The translations under genes were made by a program, and so were the position numbers. Under the pieces are notes generated by a model. That model was not told the origin of the DNA and ran no database searches. It was given only the letters and a program-made list of their open reading frames with translations. A stretch of 14,087 nt of DNA from an uncultured Eubacteriales bacterium (GTDB taxonomy: Bacteria; Bacillota; Clostridia; TANB77; CAG-508). Below, one piece after another: positions 1 to 8,326 of this stretch (its first letter is position 1; every line of letters starts with the position of its first letter). The DNA lies in assembly GCA_902488785.1 (NCBI GenBank), contig CABTXJ010000012.1, positions 1 to 14,087 on the forward strand. The letters are read 5' to 3'.

Positions 1-318
1 GACAATATATTAAAAGAAGTTTATTTAAGTATAATTAAAAATGATTATAATAAATTAGAATATAAAGATCTAAAAGAGATACTAGAAAATAATAATATTA
101 TTATAATAGATGAAGAAAAAGCTACAAATAATGAAAAAGAAAATAATTTGGTATATAATATTTTAAATGAATTAGGATTAGAATATATTGAAAAAAATAG
201 AGAACAAATATTGAACTTGGCTGAAGAAGAATTAGTTATTGCAAGAATAAGAAAATATGACAAAAATAATAAACACTATAATAAAGAAAATATAAAAGAA
301 ATATATAAGAGGATATAA
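1..318 (+). CDS. Unrecognised protein, C-terminal part only (start lies outside the window)
   Basis: Frame 1 is open from the first base to a TAA at 316-318, giving the last 105 residues of a protein. The fragment is highly charged and helical in character, rich in Glu, Lys, Asn and Ile, with a late segment reading ILNLAEEELVIARIRKY. It has no membrane segment and no motif I recognise. The next gene begins one base after the stop codon, and that gene's ribosome binding site (AAGAGG, 307-312) lies inside this coding end, so the two are almost certainly co-transcribed and probably translationally coupled. The reading frame is supported by its codon use and its tight junction with the next gene. 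Function is unknown and cannot be assigned from the tail alone. Confidence 0.7.
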   Translation, partial: DNILKEVYLSIIKNDYNKLEYKDLKEILENNNIIIIDEEKATNNEKENNLVYNILNELGLEYIEKNREQILNLAEEELVIARIRKYDKNNKHYNKENIKEIYKRI

Positions 319-319
319 T

Positions 320-1867
320 ATGAGTGGTAGAAGATTTAAAAAAGAAGAAAGAAAACTAAATATGAAAAAGGTATTCTTAGTTATAATTATACCTATTATA
401 ATTGCTTTGATCATATTAGGAATTAAATATGCAAAAACTAGTGTTGTTAAATATAATGTAAAAAGAACAGGGGTAAAAGGATATTATACTATTTATGAAA
501 ATGGAAAATGGGGAGTAATTAATTCAACTGGAAATAAGATAATAGAACCAACATATGATGAAATGATAGTTATTCCTGATCATAAAAAGGATGCGTTCAT
601 AATTAATAAAGATGTAAATTATTTAAATAATGAATTTAAATCTGAGCTATTAAATGAAAACAAAACAAATATGGCAGAAAATTATGATCAAATAAAACCA
701 ATAGAATATACTACTTCTGATTTAAATTATGATAAAAATTTACTTATAGCTAAAAAAGGTGATAAATATGGATTAATAGATCTTACTGGTCAAGAAAAAT
801 TCAAACCTGAATTTGATGAAATAGTTTCTATGAAAGGAATTAAAAACAAAGTTAAAATTAAACAAGGTAATAAATGTGGTGTTATAAATACAGAAACAAA
901 TAATTATGTTGCACCAGCAATTTATGATAATGTAGAACCTATGTATCAAGGAGAAGAAACACCATATATAGTAAAAAATGAAAATAGACAAGGTGTAAGA
1001 TCACAACTAGGAAAAGAAATATTAAAAACAGAATATGATGATATAAAAAAAATAAAATCAGATAATTTTGTTATAGCAAAAAAAGGACAAACTTCTAAAT
1101 TATACAATGTAGATGGAACTGAGCAAGGAATTATATCAAAAGATGTAATAGAAATTACAGAAGAAAAAATGATGATATATAAAGATGGTGAAAAAGTAGG
1201 ATTAATAAATGGTAATTCTAAAGAAATATTACCAGCAGAATTTAAAAAGATAGTTCCTGCAGGAGATAATAATTATATAGTACAAGATGATAATGGATAT
1301 AATGTTGTAAAAGCAGATAAAGAAGGAAATAGTACTGTAGAAGAAAATAAAAAAAGATTATTAGAAAAAAGTTATGAAAATATAACATATGATAAAGAGG
1401 CTAAAATATATATTGCAACAAATGCAAATAAAGAAGATATATATGATAATGAATTAAATAAAAAATTATCAGATGTGATTTATAAAAAGAGCACAGAAAA
1501 TTATATGATTATAAATGATGGAAAAGATGATAAAATATATAATTTTAAATTTGAAGAAGTAAATGAAAAAGATGCATATTCAAATAATAACTTGATTAGA
1601 ATAAAAGAAAATGGAAAATATGGATACTCTGATAGAGAAGGAAGAGTTATAGTTGCACCAATATATGATGATGCTAAAATGCAAAATGAATATGGATATA
1701 TTGCAGTAAGTAGAAGTGGAAAGTGGGGCGTACTAAATTATAATGGAGACGTCATAATTGAACCAAAATATGATTTTAAAGATTACTTACTTGTAGATTT
1801 TATCGGAGAATATTTTAGAGACAAAAATGTAGAACTAGAAACATATACAAAAGAGTATAAAGAATAG
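320..1867 (+). CDS. Membrane-anchored WG-repeat (beta-hairpin repeat) protein
   Basis: This 515-residue protein has a short basic N-terminus, one hydrophobic helix at about residues 18-36 and a long hydrophilic remainder, so it is probably a signal-anchored protein with its bulk outside the membrane. At least seven degenerate WG-type repeats are visible, near residues 62-84 (GKWGVINSTGNKIIEPTYDE), 147-168, 184-207, 222-245, 290-312, 431-453 and 467-486. Each follows the pattern aromatic-Gly-hydrophobic, a turn, then a xxPxYD-like end. WG repeats are a known family found in many Bacillota with no agreed biochemical role; ligand or surface binding is inference. The start at 320 is preferred because AAGAGG at 307-312 is well spaced. 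A start at the ATG at 362 (residue 15) would still keep the membrane helix. The middle (about 330-425) is a more diverged stretch where repeats are hard to read. Confidence 0.85.
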   Translation: MSGRRFKKEERKLNMKKVFLVIIIPIIIALIILGIKYAKTSVVKYNVKRTGVKGYYTIYENGKWGVINSTGNKIIEPTYDEMIVIPDHKKDAFIINKDVNYLNNEFKSELLNENKTNMAENYDQIKPIEYTTSDLNYDKNLLIAKKGDKYGLIDLTGQEKFKPEFDEIVSMKGIKNKVKIKQGNKCGVINTETNNYVAPAIYDNVEPMYQGEETPYIVKNENRQGVRSQLGKEILKTEYDDIKKIKSDNFVIAKKGQTSKLYNVDGTEQGIISKDVIEITEEKMMIYKDGEKVGLINGNSKEILPAEFKKIVPAGDNNYIVQDDNGYNVVKADKEGNSTVEENKKRLLEKSYENITYDKEAKIYIATNANKEDIYDNELNKKLSDVIYKKSTENYMIINDGKDDKIYNFKFEEVNEKDAYSNNNLIRIKENGKYGYSDREGRVIVAPIYDDAKMQNEYGYIAVSRSGKWGVLNYNGDVIIEPKYDFKDYLLVDFIGEYFRDKNVELETYTKEYKE

Positions 1868-1929
1868 TAATTTAATAATAAATATAATAATTATTAGTTA
1901 GTTAGTATTAATATACAAAAGAGGGAAGA

Positions 1930-3144
1930 GTGAAAGAAAAATATAAATATCAATATTCATATTTTATATTGCCATTTGTGTATAATATGGAATATGAAAA
2001 ATATATAGAAAAACTTGTTAAAAGTAAAAAAGTGAAAACTCGAATATTTGAACAAGTTAAAGATTTAGAGATATATTCGTTTTTTAAAGAAGAAATATTA
2101 AAAAATATTTTCTATACAATAGATAAAAATGAATGGGCAAGTAAAACGGAACAAGAAAAAATAATGTTTTTAACTAAAAAAGATGTAGCTATATTTAGCT
2201 ATGACTTTTTTAAAGACGAAGTAAAAGTAAAAAATGAAGATTCAGAAATAAATGGCATCAATTTTAATTATGAAGGAGCTGAATTATTTGTATTTAAAAC
2301 AGGAATAGCAATAATTGTATTAAAAACAGTTATAACAGATACAAAAGATTTAGGTGATGTTTTAGATTTTAATTGTAGATTTAAAACATTGATTTCTGAT
2401 GAAAGTGTTATTAAAAAGTTGGACAATATACAGTTAAATATGAATGAAGGATATAGTATAATAAAATTTAAAAACTTACTTAAAAACTTCATATTAGAAA
2501 ATGCAAAAAATGATAAAAAAAGTATAAATAACTTTTACACTTTTTCATATTTATGTGTGGATAATATGGTTTGGAATGAAACAACAGATGAAAAAGAAAT
2601 TTCAAAAATACTATATAAGTATATGAGAGTATTTACTTCGACATATGATACAGATGCATTGATTAGTGAAAATATGATAACTAAAATTTTAGATGAATTA
2701 AAATACACTAAAATTGCTGTATCTAAGGTAAGCAGTGTATTAATATCTTCAGGAGTGGATCCATATAATTTTACAATATTGCCTAGAAGATATGAAACAC
2801 AAATGCTATATACATATATAATTGCACTTTATCAAAAGAAATATTTAGAAAAGCTAAATACAGAAATAGCTATGAGTGATAGGCATAAAAAGTTTAAAGA
2901 ATTTAATAATAAGTTTTGGTATCAAGAAATAACATTGTCTGAAAAAGGAACAAATTACTATAATAGTTTAAAAGAGGTGCTTGAAACTAATGAATTGTAT
3001 AATGAGGTATCAAGCAAATATAATATAATATATAGATATAATGAACTAGAAAAAAGCTATAGCAAGAATATTAAACTTACTATATTGTTAATTGTATCTA
3101 TAATTATTAACATAATACTAATTATTATGAAATATTGGTATTAA
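1930..3144 (+). CDS. Unrecognised protein with a single C-terminal membrane helix (possibly CorA/DUF155-like fold)
   Basis: This 404-residue protein has no signal peptide and one strongly hydrophobic helix at its extreme C-terminus (about residues 381-400), followed only by KYWY. This is a tail-anchor arrangement with the bulk in the cytoplasm. The body starts with an aromatic segment (YKYQYSYFILPFVY), has a beta-rich region near 117-135 (AELFVFKTGIAIIVLKTV), and a helical C-terminal third (about 290-378) leading into the membrane helix. The layout of alpha/beta domain, long helix and terminal membrane helix is loosely reminiscent of CorA-like and RMD1/DUF155 proteins, but I see no GMN motif, so this is only a guess. 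The start is a GTG with GAGGG at 1921-1925. The next in-frame ATG is at 1987 (residue 20) and would remove the conserved-looking N-terminus. The gene follows the WG-repeat gene by 62 bases. Confidence 0.8.
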   Translation: MKEKYKYQYSYFILPFVYNMEYEKYIEKLVKSKKVKTRIFEQVKDLEIYSFFKEEILKNIFYTIDKNEWASKTEQEKIMFLTKKDVAIFSYDFFKDEVKVKNEDSEINGINFNYEGAELFVFKTGIAIIVLKTVITDTKDLGDVLDFNCRFKTLISDESVIKKLDNIQLNMNEGYSIIKFKNLLKNFILENAKNDKKSINNFYTFSYLCVDNMVWNETTDEKEISKILYKYMRVFTSTYDTDALISENMITKILDELKYTKIAVSKVSSVLISSGVDPYNFTILPRRYETQMLYTYIIALYQKKYLEKLNTEIAMSDRHKKFKEFNNKFWYQEITLSEKGTNYYNSLKEVLETNELYNEVSSKYNIIYRYNELEKSYSKNIKLTILLIVSIIINIILIIMKYWY

Positions 3145-3181
3145 TATATTAAATTTAAAAAAATATATAATAGGAAATGAA

Positions 3182-3550
3182 ATGATAGAAGATTTAGGAA
3201 TTGACATAATTGAAATTGAAAGAGTAAAGAATAATATAATTACATATGGAGATAAATTTTTAAGTAGGATATACACAGAAAATGAAATTGCATATTGTAA
3301 AAATAAAAAGAAAAATATGTATGAATCATTTGCAGGAAGATTTGCGGCAAAAGAAGCAATATATAAATGCATAAATAATTCTGAAAATATATTGTCATTT
3401 AAAGACATTGAGATTATAAAAGAAGAAAAAAATAATAAACCAAAAGTTATAATACATAATGAAAATTATAAAAAACTAAATGGAAAAATAAAAATTAGTA
3501 TTTCACATAACAACACAATGGCTACAGCAGTAGCTGTTTTAAATAATTAA
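3182..3550 (+). CDS. acpS: Holo-[acyl-carrier-protein] synthase
   Basis: AcpS transfers the 4'-phosphopantetheine group from coenzyme A to the conserved serine of apo-acyl carrier protein, making it active for fatty acid synthesis. It works as a cytoplasmic trimer with magnesium. The 122-residue length is normal for the family. The two signature blocks are present: GIDIIEIER (residues 6-14) with magnesium-binding Asp8, and RFAAKEA (53-59) with Glu58. The C-terminal SISHNNTMATAVAV block (106-119) completes the match. The start at 3182 has AGGAA at 3172-3176 and places the signature at the usual distance from the N-terminus. The gene lies 37 bases after the tail-anchored protein gene and 42 before tatD, with no terminator visible on either side, so it is likely part of the same operon. 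Confidence 0.95.
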   Translation: MIEDLGIDIIEIERVKNNIITYGDKFLSRIYTENEIAYCKNKKKNMYESFAGRFAAKEAIYKCINNSENILSFKDIEIIKEEKNNKPKVIIHNENYKKLNGKIKISISHNNTMATAVAVLNN

Positions 3551-3592
3551 TTGTAAAAAAAATAAGATAAAAAATAATAAGATAGGAAAAAT

Positions 3593-4408
3593 ATGAGCAA
3601 AAAAATAAGAGAAAATATACCAATCATAAAAGGAATAAAAATATTTGATACACATTCTCATTTAAATGATGAACAATTTGAAAGCAAAGTAGAAGAAGTA
3701 ATAAAAGAAGCAAATTCATATAATGTATGGCATATAGCTGTTCCAGGCTATGATCTTAAAAGTTCAATAAAAGCAGTAGAAATTGCAAACAAATACGAAA
3801 ATATATATGCAATAGTTGGAATACATCCAGATGATGCGGAAAATTATACTGAAGAAGAAATAGCTAATATAAAAAAACTAGCAAAAGAAAATGATAAAGT
3901 TGTTGCTATAGGTGAGATTGGACTAGATTATTATTGGCACAAAGAAGAAAAAAATCATAAAAAACAAAAAGAGCTTTTTAAAAAACAAATAGAAATTGCA
4001 AATGAATTAAATTTACCAATTGTAATTCATACAAGAGAAGCTACATTAGATACTATAGAAATACTAAAAGAAAATCCAGCAAAACATACGGGTATAATAC
4101 ATTGTGCACCATTAAATGAACATTTAATAAAAGAAACATTAAAATTAGGATATTATATATCTTTTAGTGGAGTAGTTACATTTAAAAATGCAAATCCAAA
4201 TGAATCAGTTAAACTAGTACCAGATGATAAGATATTAGTAGAAACAGATGCGCCATATTTAACTCCAGAGCCAAATAGAGGAAAACAAAATATGCCAGGT
4301 TATACATATTATACCTTAAGAAAAGTATCAGAAATTAGAGGAGAAGACTTGAAAGAATTTTCTGAAAAAGTATTTGAAAACTCTAAAAGAGTATATAATA
4401 TTAGATAG
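3593..4408 (+). CDS. tatD: TatD-family metal-dependent deoxyribonuclease
   Basis: This 271-residue TIM-barrel hydrolase belongs to the TatD (YcfH/YabD) family of metal-dependent nucleases, some of which are 3'-5' DNA exonucleases active in DNA repair or degradation. The metal ligands can be read in order: DTHSH with His21 and His23, GEIGLDYYW with Glu108, IHTRE with His146, IIHC with His170, and ETDAPYL with Asp219. The segment after His170 reads CAPLNEHL rather than the common CFSG type, a variant within the family. About 15 residues precede the first strand, slightly longer than usual, but AGGAA at 3584-3588 supports this start. It is the last gene before the terminator at 4524-4569. In many Bacillota a tatD gene sits near metS or rnmV; that is not so here. 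Confidence 0.93.
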   Translation: MSKKIRENIPIIKGIKIFDTHSHLNDEQFESKVEEVIKEANSYNVWHIAVPGYDLKSSIKAVEIANKYENIYAIVGIHPDDAENYTEEEIANIKKLAKENDKVVAIGEIGLDYYWHKEEKNHKKQKELFKKQIEIANELNLPIVIHTREATLDTIEILKENPAKHTGIIHCAPLNEHLIKETLKLGYYISFSGVVTFKNANPNESVKLVPDDKILVETDAPYLTPEPNRGKQNMPGYTYYTLRKVSEIRGEDLKEFSEKVFENSKRVYNIR

Positions 4409-4523
4409 TTAGATATTAAATATTAAATAATAGAAGAAAGATAAAAAGTAGGAAAGACATAAAAAAGCAAAGCCAAAACAAAAAATACGAATAAAGTTAT
4501 AAAAGGAAAACTAGATATTAGGT

Positions 4524-4569
4524 AAAAGCACTTATACAAATTAATGCAGGTTGATGTATGGGTGTTTTT
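4524..4569 (+). terminator. Rho-independent terminator after tatD
   Basis: CACTTATACA (4529-4538) pairs with TGTATGGGTG (4555-4564) over ten positions, including two adjacent T-G wobbles and four G-C pairs, around a 16-base loop. The stem extends outward as AAAAG (4524-4528) against TTTTT (4565-4569), which also serves as the T-tract. It lies 116 bases beyond the tatD stop and only three bases before the -35 box of the mfd promoter, exactly where a transcription unit boundary is expected. The rest of 4409-4523 is A-rich and purine-rich with no gene that I can support. Confidence 0.72.
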
Positions 4570-4572
4570 AAA

Positions 4573-4601
4573 TTGAAGAAAGTAGGAAATTATAGTATAA
4601 T
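4573..4601 (+). promoter_or_regulatory. Probable sigma-A promoter of mfd
   Basis: TTGAAG at 4573-4578 and a perfect TATAAT at 4596-4601 are separated by exactly 17 bases. A start of transcription about seven bases downstream (near 4608) would leave a leader of roughly 17 bases, containing GAAGG (4615-4619) as the ribosome binding site of mfd. The placement directly after a terminator supports the call. Confidence 0.75.
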
Positions 4602-4624
4602 AGATATGTTAAAAGAAGGTAAAT

Positions 4625-7600
4625 ATGGATCCATTACTAAATATAATGAAAGAAAGTAATACTTATTTAAATTATATAGAAAAATTAAAAGAAGAAAGAG
4701 AAGATAGCAGAAAACCAATACAACTTACAGGACTTAGTAAGTTTGGTAAAGCACAAATATCATATGCTACATTAAAAGAATTAAATACAAATATATACTA
4801 TATTGTACCTAGCAGAAAAATTATGGAAGAAATATATAGTGATTTTAAGTATTTTGGAGATAATATATATATTCTACCCGAAAAAGAAATTGCAAATGTA
4901 GATACAATATCACAAGATATGGAAAATTATTTCCAGAGAATGAACACTTTGGAAAAGATTCTTCATGGAAAAAAACCAAAAGTTATTATTACAACTATAG
5001 AAGCAATGATGCAAGAAATTACACCAATTGAATTACTTAAAAAATCTAATATTACACTAGAAGTTGGAATGCAAGTTGACATGAATGAGCTATTAGAAAA
5101 GTTAACTAAACTTGGTTATATGAGAGTAGATGTAGCAGACATTGAAAGCTCTTTTTCAATAAGAGGTGGAATAGTAGATGTTGCTGAATCAGAAAAATAT
5201 GGATTTAGAATTGAGTTTTGGGGAGATGATATTACATCAATCAGAAAATATGACTTGAGAACACAAAAAAGTATTGAAGAACTTAAAGAAGCACAAATAT
5301 ACCCGGCATCAGAATATTTCCTACAGAGAAACTTAAAAGAGATAACAGATGATATACTAAATGAAATACAAGTAAGTAATGAAGCAATGGAGATAGTAAA
5401 AAGAGAAGTAGAAGACATATTAGAAGGTAATTATACAAATTATGTGGAAAAATATTGGTCATATTTCTATAAGAATCCTTCAACAATATTAGATCTAATA
5501 GGAAAAGATGATCTAATAATATTAGATAATAAGTCTAAATTAAATGATACAAGCAATGGAAAAATAAAAACATTAAACCTGCAAAATGAACAGTTACTAT
5601 TTAATAAAGGTAAAATACCTGTAGATAGTTTTAATCATTTAATGAAATATGAAGAAATAATCAACAAAATAATTGAAAAAGAAAACAATGTTATATATAT
5701 AGACGAAATAAACAGGTCTTTTATAGACAAACATAGTATGCATGCAAAAAGAAACGAATATAGCTTTAGCTATAGGGAGGTTAACTTTTTTCGCTTTGAG
5801 TTGGATAATTTACTTAAGGAAATTGAAGAGCTAGGAAATAATACTAATAACAAGCAAAGGATTATATTATTATGTGGTGAAATACTAGAAGAAACATATA
5901 ATTATCTAACTGCAAAAATGAAAGCTAATAATATCAAAACTAGTATTAGAAAAGAGTTTGTAAATAATAATAGTAATGGAAAAAATACACTAGAACCTGG
6001 TGTATACATGAAAGAAGGAAGAATTACAGAAGGATTTGAAATGCCGGATTTAAATTTCAAAGTATTATACATTGAAAATATAATAGTAAGAAAAGAAAAT
6101 GTAAGTGTAAATAAGAAGAAAAAGGCAGAAGAACTTATATTTACTGATTTAAAACCAGGCGACTATGTTGTGCATAATATAAATGGTATAGGTAAGTTTA
6201 TTGAAATAACTCAGGTAGAAGCTTATGGAACTAAAAAGGATTACATAAAACTAGAGTATAGAGACAATGACTTACTATATATACCGGTAGATGACCTATC
6301 TAATGTTAAAAAATATATAGGAAGTGATATCACAACTCCAAAATTAAGTAAACTAGGAACAAAAGATTGGGAAAAGACAAAAGAAAGAGTTAAAAAATCA
6401 TTAAAAGAAGTTGCCGAAGAGTTAGTTAAATTATATGCAGAAAGAGAAAAGATACAAGGATTTAAATTTTCAAAAGATACAAGTTGGCAACAAGAATTTG
6501 AAGATAGCTTTCCATTTATTGAAACAGAAGACCAGATAAGATGTACAAATGAAATCAAAAAAGATATGGAAAGTGAAAAACCAATGGATAGATTGCTTTG
6601 TGGCGATGTTGGATTTGGTAAAACAGAAGTTGCAATGAGAGCGACATTTAAAGCAGTAATGGATGGAAAACAAGTTGTATATATTGCACCAACTACAGTA
6701 CTTGTCCACCAACAATTTGAATCATTTAGTGAAAGATTTAAAGACTATCCAATAGTAATTGACGAAATGAGTAGGTTTAAAACACCAAGTGAACAAAAAG
6801 TTGCTATAGAAAAAATAAAAAAAGGACAAATTGATATAATAATAGGGACTCATAGATTATTGAGTAATGATGTGCAATTTAAAAACTTGGGATTATTAAT
6901 TATAGACGAAGAGCATAGATTTGGAGTAAAGGCAAAAGAAAAAATAAAAACAATGAAACATGAAATTGATGTATTAACTATGAGTGCAACACCAATACCT
7001 AGAACAATGCATATGTCACTTTCTGGTATAAGGGATATGTCAGTAATATATGATCCACCTATGAATAGAAAGCCAGTTAAAACATACATTGTAGAAGAAG
7101 ATGATGATATTATTAGATCAGTTATACTAAATGAGATTAAAAGAAACGGGCAAGTAATATTTTTGCATAACAAGGTAAGAGATATTGAATCTAAAACAGA
7201 AAAATTAAAAAAGTTAGTGCCAGAAGCAGAGTTTGATTATGCAAATGGACAAATGACATCTAAAACTTTAGAAAAACAAATGCAGAAGTTTATAAGTGGT
7301 GAAATAGACGTATTAGTTTCTACAACAATTGTAGAATCAGGGATAGATATACCAAATGTAAATACAGTAATAATCGAAGATGCGGATAAGATGGGACTTG
7401 CTCAGCTATACCAGATAAGAGGTAGAGTTGGAAGAAGCGATAAAGAAGCATATGCATATATAATGTTTAAAAAGCAAAAAAGACTTACAGAAATTGCAGA
7501 AAAACGATTAAAAGCAATAAGAGAATTTACAGAACTTGGATCAGGTTATAGGATTGCAATGAGAGATATGCAAATAAGGGGAGCAGGAAACCTATTTGGC

Positions 7601-8251
7601 GAAGTACAACATGGACATATGGAACAAGTTGGATATGATATGTACAATAAGCTGTTAAAAGAAGCGGTAGAAGAGATACAAGCAAAAGAAGCAGGAAAAA
7701 AAGAATTAAATGAAATTATGAAAAAGCTAAATCAAAAATATGATGTAAATATTGATTTAAATGTTGATTCATATATACCAGATAGTTATGTAAATGAACA
7801 ACAATACAGTATGGATATATACCAAAAATTAGTTGGAACTAAAGACAATAATGAAGTAATTGAAGTAACAAAAGAAATAGAAGATATATATGGTAAGATG
7901 CCAAAAGAGGTTAGGAATTTTGTTAAAACAATAATAATTAGAAATCTAGCATATGAAAAAGGTGTATCTAAAATATTAGAATTAAGTTCTGCAAATATAT
8001 CTAGACAAATTCATATTTTCTTTGATGATAGCTTTGATAGGGAAAATATGCAAATACTAATTAAAAAATTTGGAACAAACATATCATTTAGAGAAACTAA
8101 AGAAGAAAATTCTGTAGGTAAAATAGTATTTAATGTCAAAGATAATACAGATATAATAAAAGCTACATATGGATTTTTAAAAATATTAAAATATAAAAAG
8201 AATTATGATACAGAAGAAAAGGAAGAAAAAGAAGAGAAAAAATTAAAATAG
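4625..8251 (+). CDS. mfd: Transcription-repair coupling factor Mfd
   Basis: Mfd is a DNA translocase that pushes RNA polymerase stalled at lesions off the template and recruits UvrA for nucleotide excision repair. At 1208 residues it is full length. In order it shows the UvrB-like N-terminal module (SIRGGIVDV 178-186 and RIEFWGDDI 195-203); the CarD-like RNA-polymerase-interaction domain starting near 505 (DLKPGDYVVHNINGIGKF); helicase Walker A GDVGFGKT (660-667); DEEH (761-764); SATPIPRT (787-794); GRVGR (933-937) of motif VI; the translocation motif around RDMQIRGAGN (980-989); and the C-terminal regulatory TRCF domain (about 1040-1150). The tail is a Lys/Glu-rich stretch. GAAGG at 4615-4619 fixes the start. 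It heads its own unit behind the promoter at 4573-4601, and the methyltransferase gene follows after 75 purine-rich bases. The common neighbour pth is absent from the window. Confidence 0.98.
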   Translation: MDPLLNIMKESNTYLNYIEKLKEEREDSRKPIQLTGLSKFGKAQISYATLKELNTNIYYIVPSRKIMEEIYSDFKYFGDNIYILPEKEIANVDTISQDMENYFQRMNTLEKILHGKKPKVIITTIEAMMQEITPIELLKKSNITLEVGMQVDMNELLEKLTKLGYMRVDVADIESSFSIRGGIVDVAESEKYGFRIEFWGDDITSIRKYDLRTQKSIEELKEAQIYPASEYFLQRNLKEITDDILNEIQVSNEAMEIVKREVEDILEGNYTNYVEKYWSYFYKNPSTILDLIGKDDLIILDNKSKLNDTSNGKIKTLNLQNEQLLFNKGKIPVDSFNHLMKYEEIINKIIEKENNVIYIDEINRSFIDKHSMHAKRNEYSFSYREVNFFRFELDNLLKEIEELGNNTNNKQRIILLCGEILEETYNYLTAKMKANNIKTSIRKEFVNNNSNGKNTLEPGVYMKEGRITEGFEMPDLNFKVLYIENIIVRKENVSVNKKKKAEELIFTDLKPGDYVVHNINGIGKFIEITQVEAYGTKKDYIKLEYRDNDLLYIPVDDLSNVKKYIGSDITTPKLSKLGTKDWEKTKERVKKSLKEVAEELVKLYAEREKIQGFKFSKDTSWQQEFEDSFPFIETEDQIRCTNEIKKDMESEKPMDRLLCGDVGFGKTEVAMRATFKAVMDGKQVVYIAPTTVLVHQQFESFSERFKDYPIVIDEMSRFKTPSEQKVAIEKIKKGQIDIIIGTHRLLSNDVQFKNLGLLIIDEEHRFGVKAKEKIKTMKHEIDVLTMSATPIPRTMHMSLSGIRDMSVIYDPPMNRKPVKTYIVEEDDDIIRSVILNEIKRNGQVIFLHNKVRDIESKTEKLKKLVPEAEFDYANGQMTSKTLEKQMQKFISGEIDVLVSTTIVESGIDIPNVNTVIIEDADKMGLAQLYQIRGRVGRSDKEAYAYIMFKKQKRLTEIAEKRLKAIREFTELGSGYRIAMRDMQIRGAGNLFGEVQHGHMEQVGYDMYNKLLKEAVEEIQAKEAGKKELNEIMKKLNQKYDVNIDLNVDSYIPDSYVNEQQYSMDIYQKLVGTKDNNEVIEVTKEIEDIYGKMPKEVRNFVKTIIIRNLAYEKGVSKILELSSANISRQIHIFFDDSFDRENMQILIKKFGTNISFRETKEENSVGKIVFNVKDNTDIIKATYGFLKILKYKKNYDTEEKEEKEEKKLK

Positions 8252-8326
8252 AAGAAGTAAAATAAGAGCAGAAAAAGTAAAGAAATTAAAAAAGAAAAAA
8301 TAAAAACAATGAATTAAAAGGTAGTT

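Noticed and set aside
1894..1905. TTAG repeated three times before the gene at 1930
   Set aside because: Only twelve bases, non-coding, and not positioned between recognisable -35 and -10 boxes.
1868..1929. TATAAT at 1883-1888 before the tail-anchored protein gene
   Set aside because: No acceptable -35 box at 16-18 bases upstream, so I treat the gene as part of the upstream operon.
4557..4655. Short + strand frame of 32 codons starting MGVFKLKKVGNYS, overlapping the mfd start
   Set aside because: Its start lies in the right arm of the terminator hairpin and upstream of the mfd promoter, it has no good ribosome binding site, and it runs into mfd in another frame.
8252..8326. Strongly purine-rich gap between mfd and the methyltransferase gene
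   Set aside because: No hairpin, promoter or repeat could be read in it; the skew matches the coding-strand purine bias of the whole window.
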